The notes below the pieces were generated by a model, which had not been told where the DNA came from, did not search any database, and saw only the letters and a list, made by a program, of their open reading frames with translations. A stretch of 64,000 bases of DNA, taken from positions 186,001 to 250,000 of the forward strand of contig NZ_JABCNG010000004.1 of the NCBI RefSeq assembly GCF_012932495.1, in the 5' to 3' direction. The position numbers and the translations under genes were made by a program. Within the stretch, counting starts at the first letter, position 1; each line of letters starts with the position of its first letter. This document shows, piece by piece, positions 58,448 to 64,000 of the stretch. Source of the DNA: Novosphingobium sp. SG919 (GTDB lineage: Bacteria > Pseudomonadota > Alphaproteobacteria > Sphingomonadales > Sphingomonadaceae).

Positions 58448-59793
58448 TGCCCCGTGGCCGTGGCGATCAACTGCTCGAACACCGGGAAGCTGGTCGCGAT
58501 GGGACGCGTATCGTCCACTTCCACCCCGGCCGCGCTGGCCAGGCCAGCGACCGCCATCGACATGGCAATGCGGTGATCGAGATGGGTGGCCACGGGATGG
58601 TTGTTGGCACCGCGCAGCCCTTCGCCGCCGGTGCCGTCGATGATCAGGCCGTCCTCGGTTTCCTGCACGCGGGCGCCGGCCTGTTCCAGCGCGACGCGCA
58701 TCACCGTGATGCGATCCGATTCCTTGACGCGCAGCTCTTCCAGCCCGCGCGTGATCGTGCGGCCCTGGGCATGGGCTGCGGCCACGAACAGCACGGGGAA
58801 TTCGTCCACCATGCTGGGCACCACGGCGGGATCGACATCGATTCCCGTGAGCGTGGAGGCGCGCACGCGCAAGTCTGCCACCGGTTCCCCCCCCACGTCG
58901 CGGCGGTTTAATTCCTCGATGCTGCCGCCCATCTGGCGCAGCACGTCGAACAGCGCGGCGCGGGTGGGATTGAGGCCGACGTTCTCGATCACCAGGTCAG
59001 ACCCCGGCACGATCAGCGCCGCCACGGCAAAGAATGCGGCAGACGATGGATCGCCGGGCACGGTGATGGTCTGCGGTTTGAGTTCAGCTTCGCCGACCAG
59101 GCGGATCACGCGGGCGCCGTCGCTATCGAGTTCGACCGACAGGTCGGCGCCAAAGCCGCGCAGCATGCGTTCGGAATGGTCGCGCGTGGGCACCGGTTCG
59201 ATCACGGTGGTGATGCCGGGCGTGTTGAGCCCGGCAAGCAGCACCGCGCTTTTCACCTGGGCCGAGGCCACGGGCAGGCGATAGGTGAGGGGCACGGGCG
59301 TGGCTGCGCCTTCCACGATCAGCGGCAGGCGCCCACCGGGATAGGCGGTGAAGCGCGCACCCACTTGGCTGAGCGGATCGATCACCCGGCCCATCGGCCG
59401 CTTGGACAGGCTGGCATCGCCCACGAAGCAGGCGGCGATCGGATGGCTGGCGACCAGGCCCATCAAGAGGCGGGTGGACGTGCCCGAATTGCCCATGTCG
59501 AGCGCGCCGTTGGGTTGCAGCAGGCCGCCCACGCCCACGCCCGCGACCAGCCAATCGCCATTGGCCTGGCGTTCGATGGTGGCGCCCATCGCGCGCATGG
59601 CGGCAGCGGTGGAGAGGACGTCTTCGCCCTCCAGCAGCCCGGTCACGCGGGTTTCGCCAACGGCCAGCGCGCCCAGCATGATCGAGCGGTGGCTGATCGA
59701 CTTGTCACCCGGCACGCGAATCCGGCCCTTGAGCGGCCCCTGGGCGGCAAAGCGGCGGGGGCGCATGAGGGCGGGATCGGAATGGGTGCTCAC
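58444..59793 (-). CDS. aroA: 3-phosphoshikimate 1-carboxyvinyltransferase (EPSP synthase)
   Basis: Sixth step of the shikimate pathway. Length 449 residues. Conserved segments: PGDKSISHRS (Lys31), LDMGNSGTSTRLLMG, SAQVKSAVLLAGL, the PGDPSSAAFF segment and RVKESDRI. The NSGTSTR loop has Thr-Ser-Thr rather than the GTAMR of class I enzymes, and together with GDPSSAAFF this points to a class II-type enzyme. GTG 59793 is chosen with GGAAAG eight bases upstream. Confidence 0.95.
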   Translation of the reverse strand: MSTHSDPALMRPRRFAAQGPLKGRIRVPGDKSISHRSIMLGALAVGETRVTGLLEGEDVLSTAAAMRAMGATIERQANGDWLVAGVGVGGLLQPNGALDMGNSGTSTRLLMGLVASHPIAACFVGDASLSKRPMGRVIDPLSQVGARFTAYPGGRLPLIVEGAATPVPLTYRLPVASAQVKSAVLLAGLNTPGITTVIEPVPTRDHSERMLRGFGADLSVELDSDGARVIRLVGEAELKPQTITVPGDPSSAAFFAVAALIVPGSDLVIENVGLNPTRAALFDVLRQMGGSIEELNRRDVGGEPVADLRVRASTLTGIDVDPAVVPSMVDEFPVLFVAAAHAQGRTITRGLEELRVKESDRITVMRVALEQAGARVQETEDGLIIDGTGGEGLRGANNHPVATHLDHRIAMSMAVAGLASAAGVEVDDTRPIATSFPVFEQLIATATGQ

Positions 59794-60018
59794 GGATCGA
59801 TCTTTCCAAGAATGCCAAAGGGGCCAGGAATGCAAAAGAGGCTGCAAAAACGCGCGGCTTTTGACAGCGCGCGGCCACTATGGCAAGGCGCCCGCCGCAG
59901 TCTGTCATGCGCACGCTTGATTTCCGGGCAACGCGCATACAGATGGTCTTTGGCAAGACGCTTTTTTGCTTTCGGTCCGTGCCCCAATGGCGGCGGGCGA
60001 GCTTTTCGAGGATTATCC

Positions 60019-60336
60019 ATGGTCAAGCCTGAATGGGGCGCCAAGCATAGCTGTCCGAAGTGCGGCACCCGCTTTTACGACCTCGGCAATGCCGATCCGG
60101 TGACGTGTGTGGAATGCAAGTATTCCTGGCATCCCGAGCCGGTGCTCAAGTCGAAGCAGCCGATCCCCTATGAAGAGATCCAGAAGGAAAAGGTCGAGGC
60201 GGATGCCGACGTCGATCTGGCCGACGAGGATCTGGACATCGACGACGATGGCGATTCGCCCGACAACGACGTGGACCTGGGTGGCGACGACGACCTGGGC
60301 GTGGGCGCGCACGACGGCGAGGACGAGGAAAACTAA
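60019..60336 (+). CDS. FYDLN-type acidic zinc-ribbon protein
   Basis: A 105-residue protein of the alphaproteobacterial FYDLN acid family. Two CxxC pairs (HSCPKCGTRFYDLGNADPVTCVEC, given as CPKC and CVEC) form a zinc ribbon; the name-giving motif reads FYDLG here. The rest is a highly acidic Asp/Glu tail. It is usually located next to aroA, as here (divergent). The function is unknown; RNA polymerase or nucleic-acid association has been guessed from the ribbon. Confidence 0.88.
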   Translation: MVKPEWGAKHSCPKCGTRFYDLGNADPVTCVECKYSWHPEPVLKSKQPIPYEEIQKEKVEADADVDLADEDLDIDDDGDSPDNDVDLGGDDDLGVGAHDGEDEEN

Positions 60337-60522
60337 GCCTTTCGGGGTTGCCCGGGGATGTCCACAAGACATTTCCGGGAGGCCCGCGAAAATCGGCAGG
60401 CGGCAAAAAAAGCCTCTTGCCAGCCGTCAGCCTCTCCCTTAGAGGCGCGGCTCCCGGCGATGATCACCACTTGGTGGCTTGGCCGGACAGGGTGCCTCCC
60501 AGGGTGTCCTGGCAGACGATTT

Positions 60523-60598
<76 letters not shown>

Positions 60599-60662
60599 GT
60601 CTGCGAAAGTTCTTGGATTAACAGGAACTTCGTCTCTTGTGGACGTCAATGCTGGAACACGT

Positions 60663-60738
<76 letters not shown>

Positions 60739-60749
60739 GTTCCGGATCA

Positions 60750-60778
60750 AAAAAGCCCCGCCATGTGTGGGGCTTTTT
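60750..60778. terminator. Bidirectional terminator after the tRNA-Ala pair
   Basis: Stem AAAAAGCCCC (60750-60759) with GGGGCTTTTT (60769-60778), flanked by A and T runs. Serves the tRNAs and the convergent gene. Confidence 0.93.
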
Positions 60779-60789
60779 GCGTTTTGGCC

Positions 60790-61356
60790 TTATTCGCGCT
60801 CGGGCACTGGCACGTTGAAGCCGTTGAGCGTGACCGAGACCATGGCATAGAGCCCGACCAGGAAGATCAGCTCGTTGAGCCCGTCCTGGCCAAAGGTTTC
60901 GCGCGCCAGGGCATAGACCGGCTCGGGCAGCACGCCGCCGCGCGCAAGGGCATAGGCCAGGTCGAACGCCACGCTTTCATCGGGTGCCAGGTCCGCCGGC
61001 TTGAGATCGGCGGTCAGCGTGGCGAGGCGCTGTGCGCTCATGCCGTCCTTCTCGGCCACGGCGACATGGGCATAGATCTCATAGGCGGCATCGAATCGGG
61101 CGCCAACCGCCAGGATCACCACTTGGCGCACGCGATCGGGCACGGTCGCCTCTGCCGTCAGGGCCAGCGTCAGGTCCCAGATCGCCTTGCCGATGCGCGG
61201 GGAATGCAGCCAGGGATTCCACGGACCCATCAGCGCGCCGGAATCATCGATCACCTTGAAAGCGTTGAAATTGCTGGCGATGCCTTGGCGCATCGCTTCG
61301 TAGAGCGGCTTTTGCTCGTCGGTCAGTTGGGCCGGGGGAATGAGGGGCAGGCGCAT
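60790..61356 (-). CDS. Carboxymuconolactone decarboxylase-like protein
   Basis: A 188-residue protein of the CMD/AhpD fold. Residues about 50-140 contain GPWNPWLHSPRIGKAIWDL, RQVVILAVGARFDAAYEIYAH and a following SVAFDLAYAL helix. The peroxidatic CxxC of AhpD is absent (EIYAH instead), so it is not an alkylhydroperoxidase; it may be a decarboxylase-like or other enzyme. ATG 61356 is preferred since longer starts run into the palindromic repeat. Function uncertain. Confidence 0.8.
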   Translation of the reverse strand: MRLPLIPPAQLTDEQKPLYEAMRQGIASNFNAFKVIDDSGALMGPWNPWLHSPRIGKAIWDLTLALTAEATVPDRVRQVVILAVGARFDAAYEIYAHVAVAEKDGMSAQRLATLTADLKPADLAPDESVAFDLAYALARGGVLPEPVYALARETFGQDGLNELIFLVGLYAMVSVTLNGFNVPVPERE

Positions 61357-61441
61357 GGGCGCTCCTTTTTTGTGCGGTGCAACAGGTCCCGCGCCTGCAA
61401 TGCACCATGCGCCTGCCGGTTCCGTTGATCTGTGTTCGGAT

Positions 61442-61529
61442 GGTTCGGCACCGGCCCGCTCCCCCACCCGACCTCCTATAGGGTACTATCGTTGGGAGGT
61501 CGGGTGGGGGAGCGGGCCGGTGCCGAACC
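61442..61529. repeat. Perfect 35-bp-arm palindromic repeat
   Basis: Arms 61442-61476 and 61495-61529 are exact reverse complements over 35 bases, enclosing an 18-base loop. The core GGAGGTCGGGTGGGGG is very GC-rich, unlike a terminator. It resembles a REP-type or extragenic palindrome and sits between two minus-strand genes, upstream of the CMD-like gene. Confidence 0.9.
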
Positions 61530-61530
61530 C

Positions 61531-61554
61531 AAAATTCGCCTTGCGGCGAATTTT
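61531..61554. terminator. A/T-ended hairpin next to the palindromic repeat
   Basis: Perfect stem AAAATTCGCC (61531-61540) with GGCGAATTTT (61545-61554), loop TTGC, 11 bp after the stop of the minus-strand 2OG oxygenase. It probably terminates that transcript. Confidence 0.65.
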
Positions 61555-61565
61555 GAACCAGATCT

Positions 61566-62501
61566 TTACATTCTCAGGCCGATTTCGCGCAGGCGCTGCT
61601 GCAGGTACTCGTCCGCCGTGATCGACACGGGATAGCGATCGGGGTTCTCCGCGGTGATGCACTGGGGCAGGGTGTGGAACGCGAAATCGCTGCGCAAGTG
61701 CAGGAAGAACGGCATCGAATAGCGGCTGAACCCGGCCCGCGCGCCATCGGGATTGCGCACCCGGTGCGTGGTGGAGGGCAGCACGTGGTTGGTCAGGCGC
61801 TGGAGCATATCGCCGATGTTGACCACCAGGGCGCCCGGCGGGGGCGAAACCTCGATCCAGCGGCCATCGCGGGCGAGCAGCTCCAGCCCCGCTTCCTCGG
61901 CCCCCAGCAGCAGGGTGATGAGATTGATGTCTTCATGGGCGCCGGCGCGGATGGCGCCATCGGGCGCGCCGGGCACCGGCGGATAGTGCAGCAGGCGCAG
62001 CACCGAATTGCCATCGGCAATCGCGGGATCGAACCAATGCTCGTCCAGCCCCAGCCACACCGCGATGCGCGCCAGGATGCGGGCGCCCACGTCGTCGAAG
62101 GCGGCGAACAGGGTGGTGAAGGTGTCGCGGAAACCCTCGGGCTCGCTTGGCCAGACATTGGGCGGCATGGCCGCCGCCAGCGGATGGCCGGCCGGCAGAT
62201 CGCGGCCGACATGCCAGAATTCCTTGAGATCGCTGACTTTCGCACCCTTGGCGATTTCGGTGCGAAACGGCGTATAGCCGCGCGCGCCGCCGATGCCGTG
62301 AATGGCATATTCGCGCTTTTGCGAATCGGGCAGGGCAAAGAATGCCTGCGTCTGCGCCCAGGCGCGCGCCACCAGATCAGGATCGAGCCCGTGATCCTTG
62401 ACCATGGCAAAGCCGAACTGCTGGAAACTGGCGCCAAGATCGCGCGAAAGCGTGGCCGGATCGGCCGCAAGGGACAAGACGGGCAGGGTATCGAGGTTCA
62501 T
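61566..62501 (-). CDS. 2-oxoglutarate/Fe(II)-dependent oxygenase (isopenicillin N synthase-like)
   Basis: A 311-residue non-heme iron oxygenase. N-terminal DIOX_N domain (about 5-120), then the double-stranded beta-helix with iron triad His189 and Asp191 (AHEDINLITLL) and His246 (TTHRVRNP), and the 2OG-binding Arg260-x-Ser262 (SRYSM). The family includes enzymes of sugar, antibiotic and hydrocarbon metabolism, so the substrate cannot be named. ATG 62501 has GGGGAG upstream. Divergent to the EVE-domain gene across 63 bp. Confidence 0.9.
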   Translation of the reverse strand: MNLDTLPVLSLAADPATLSRDLGASFQQFGFAMVKDHGLDPDLVARAWAQTQAFFALPDSQKREYAIHGIGGARGYTPFRTEIAKGAKVSDLKEFWHVGRDLPAGHPLAAAMPPNVWPSEPEGFRDTFTTLFAAFDDVGARILARIAVWLGLDEHWFDPAIADGNSVLRLLHYPPVPGAPDGAIRAGAHEDINLITLLLGAEEAGLELLARDGRWIEVSPPPGALVVNIGDMLQRLTNHVLPSTTHRVRNPDGARAGFSRYSMPFFLHLRSDFAFHTLPQCITAENPDRYPVSITADEYLQQRLREIGLRM

Positions 62502-62564
62502 TTGGCTCCCCAGGGGAAAATGCGGTATGGGCGCGCCTTCCAACCCATTTTCCGCAAGGTTTCC

Positions 62565-62999
62565 ATGATCGAGATCAGTGCCGATACCCAGCTTTGGCTG
62601 ATGAAGTCCGAACCCGACGTGTACGGCTGGGACGATCTGGTCAACGAAAAGGAGGGCACCTGGGATGGCGTGCGCAACCATCTGGCAGCGCGGAACCTGC
62701 GGACGATGAAGGAGGGCGATCTGGCGTTCTTCTATCATTCCAACATCGGCAAGGAAATAGTTGGCATTGCAACCATCAGCGTGCCCGGCCTGACCGACCC
62801 GACCGATCCCGACGGCAAATGGGCGGCGGTCAAGGTCAAGCCGGTGGCCAAACTGGCCCATCCGGTCACCCTCAAGACGATCAAGGCCACGCCCGAACTG
62901 GCCGAGATGGAACTGGTGCGCCTGTCGCGCCTGTCGGTTTGCGCAGTACGGCGTGATGAATGGGCCCATATCCTGGCGATGGCCGGCGGAACGGTTTAA
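62565..62999 (+). CDS. EVE domain-containing protein
   Basis: A 144-residue single-domain EVE (PUA-like) protein related to thymocyte nuclear protein 1. The start LWLMKSEPDVYGWDDL, WDGVRNHLAARNLR and GDLAFFYHSN match the family closely. EVE domains bind modified bases such as 5-methyl- or 5-hydroxymethylcytosine in DNA, or modified RNA. The gene is widespread in alphaproteobacteria as a stand-alone protein; its physiological target is not known. Confidence 0.92.
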   Translation: MIEISADTQLWLMKSEPDVYGWDDLVNEKEGTWDGVRNHLAARNLRTMKEGDLAFFYHSNIGKEIVGIATISVPGLTDPTDPDGKWAAVKVKPVAKLAHPVTLKTIKATPELAEMELVRLSRLSVCAVRRDEWAHILAMAGGTV

Positions 63000-63130
63000 C
63001 GCGCACGACAACGGCCTGTCGCATCGCATGGAACCAACCGGGCGCCTGAGGCGTAGTTGGCTTCGAAGGATGCGGCCGGCTCCCCCCTCTCCCGGCCGCA
63101 TCCGAACCTTTAAAATCAAGGAGATGCACC

Positions 63131-63313
63131 ATGGGTGAACTCAAGGATCGCGCCAAGGGCCTGGCCAACGAAGCGGTTGGCAACGTCAAGGAAGCCGCCG
63201 GCAAGGCGACAGACAACGCCAAGCTTCAGGCCGAAGGCCTGGCCCAGCAGGCCAAGGGCAAGACCCAGCAGGCCGCGGGCAAAGTGAAGGGCGCTCTGGG
63301 CGACGACATCTGA
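63131..63313 (+). CDS. CsbD family stress-response protein
   Basis: A 60-residue CsbD-like protein (start GELKDRAKGLANEAVGNVKE, with repeated K-G/A-A-G units). Members are induced by general stress in many bacteria. AAGGAGA lies eight bases upstream of the ATG, a strong ribosome site. A terminator follows at 63345. The precise function is unknown. Confidence 0.9.
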   Translation: MGELKDRAKGLANEAVGNVKEAAGKATDNAKLQAEGLAQQAKGKTQQAAGKVKGALGDDI

Positions 63314-63344
63314 TCGCTGCGCTACAGTCCCTGACATGACACGG

Positions 63345-63375
63345 CGGGCCGCCCTTTTCCCGGGGCGGCCCGTTT
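63345..63375 (+). terminator. Terminator after csbD-like gene
   Basis: Stem CGGGCCGCC (63345-63353) with GGCGGCCCG (63364-63372), followed by TTTCGTTT. Typical Rho-independent form. Confidence 0.85.
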
Positions 63376-63471
63376 CGTTTGTGGGCCCTGTCCCATGGCG
63401 ATACGCCTGCAGCAGCGCACGGGCAGCGCGGGCAGTGGCATCATGGTTAATATTGTCTAAACAGGGCGGGC

Positions 63472-63732
63472 ATGTTCGATTCCGCCCCTCATCCCGCGCC
63501 CCGATCGGGCAGCGTCTTTGGCAAGGCGCCGGGCCATCCGTTCCGTGCCACGCTGCCGCGCCGCGTGCTCTTGCCGATGCCGGTGCACGAGCCCGAAGTG
63601 CTGGCAGCCATGGAGCGCGCCGCATTGCGTTCCCAGCCTGTGGACTGGAAGCGCATCACGTTGCAGGACGTGAAGGAATTCCTGATGGCCTATTGCGCCT
63701 GTTTCATGGCGATCATGGCCTTCATCAGCTGA
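63472..63732 (+). CDS. Hypothetical protein with C-terminal membrane helix
   Basis: An 86-residue protein with a basic, Pro-rich N-terminal part and one hydrophobic C-terminal segment (about residues 68-85, AYCACFMAIMAFI). The N-terminus precedes the helix by more than 60 residues, so a tail-anchored arrangement is possible. GGCGGGC precedes the ATG weakly. No family recognised. Confidence 0.5.
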   Translation: MFDSAPHPAPRSGSVFGKAPGHPFRATLPRRVLLPMPVHEPEVLAAMERAALRSQPVDWKRITLQDVKEFLMAYCACFMAIMAFIS

Positions 63733-63739
63733 ACCAGCT

Positions 63740-64000
63740 TTAGCCGACCATTTCGTCGAATGTGTGCGCCTCGCGCTCGCCCAGGTGCACGCGCTCGGCG
63801 CGATAGAGCAACCACCCGAGCCAGGCCGAAATAAGGCAGAGCACCCCGGTCAGCAGCAACTGGTCGACGATGCGCACGCCGGCGGCCGTCAACCCCATCG
63901 CCAGCAGCGAGCCCACCAGCATGGCCGCCGAATTGACGATGTTGTTCGCTGCAATGGTGCGCGCTGCCTCGCACTTTTCCACCACCGTGGTGAGGAAGGC
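63740..64000 (-). CDS. C-terminus of an MFS transporter (LplT/Aas-like), partial
   Basis: The minus-strand frame is open to the right window edge. The visible 87 residues contain two hydrophobic helices and the segment ARTIAANNIVNSAAMLVG, which resembles the R-V-I-A-A-N-N-I-x-N region of LplT/Aas-type lysophospholipid transporters of the major facilitator superfamily. The GTG at 63985 is internal. Family suggestion is tentative because only the last helices are seen. Confidence 0.65.
   Translation of the reverse strand, partial: AFLTTVVEKCEAARTIAANNIVNSAAMLVGSLLAMGLTAAGVRIVDQLLLTGVLCLISAWLGWLLYRAERVHLGEREAHTFDEMVG

Noticed and set aside
60337..60522. Small frames before the tRNA-Ala pair
   Set aside because: They run through the tRNA genes in shifted frames and have no ribosome site or recognisable product.

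Overview
The window is a GC-rich chromosomal segment from an alphaproteobacterium, most likely a member of the Sphingomonadales (Novosphingobium/Sphingomonas type). Pointers are the FYDLN-type acidic protein after aroA, the HWE-family histidine kinase, the alphaproteobacterial gene orders, and the bamA-ompH-fabZ cluster without lpxD or lpxA, which fits a lineage that builds its outer leaflet from glycosphingolipids. The placement is inference from gene content. Almost all sequence is housekeeping, packed into operons with 4-base ATGA/GTGA overlaps. High GC creates many long antisense open frames, which I treated as shadows.

Left part (1-9800): the end of an MlaA-type outer-membrane lipid-transport gene, lon, hup, rlmB, tRNA-Tyr, then a small accessory patch (an unknown ORF, an Ogr/Delta-type zinc finger and a divergent CI/LexA-like repressor with repeat-rich operators), followed by psd-pssA for phosphatidylethanolamine synthesis.

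9800-24600: rpsB-tsf-pyrH-frr-uppS-cdsA-dxr-rseP-bamA-ompH-fabZ, a translation/envelope supercluster, then rpmE, a MarR regulator and an isolated gspHIJK minor-pseudopilin operon, ending at tRNA-His. 24800-33400: the cytochrome c maturation operon ccmCDEFGHI, the potassium transporter kup, and an HWE kinase/response-regulator pair. 33400-39200 (minus strand): a lipoprotein, yciB, ftsY, mtaB, dapF and a GGDEF-EAL protein.

39477-43966: ffh and rpsP-rimM-trmD-rplS. This normally unbroken operon carries two insertions. A VapBC-type toxin-antitoxin pair sits between rimM and trmD. A family of GC-rich palindromic repeats occurs once in the trmD leader and again as an inverted pair read in frame inside trmD, adding about 45 residues to TrmD. 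This is the most unusual part of the window.

44000-64000: a DPP IV-type peptidase, asd, an Ala-rich periplasmic protein, a TauE/SafE exporter with an alpha/beta hydrolase, an M2 dipeptidase, a YbjN protein, AMP nucleosidase, the rpsF-rpsR-rplI operon, an acyltransferase, a PilZ protein, aroA-(membrane protein)-cmk, the FYDLN protein, two identical tRNA-Ala(GGC) genes, a carboxymuconolactone-decarboxylase-like protein, a 2OG-Fe(II) oxygenase, an EVE-domain protein, a CsbD protein and the end of an MFS transporter. Two more palindromic repeats lie here (54191-54235 and 61442-61529).
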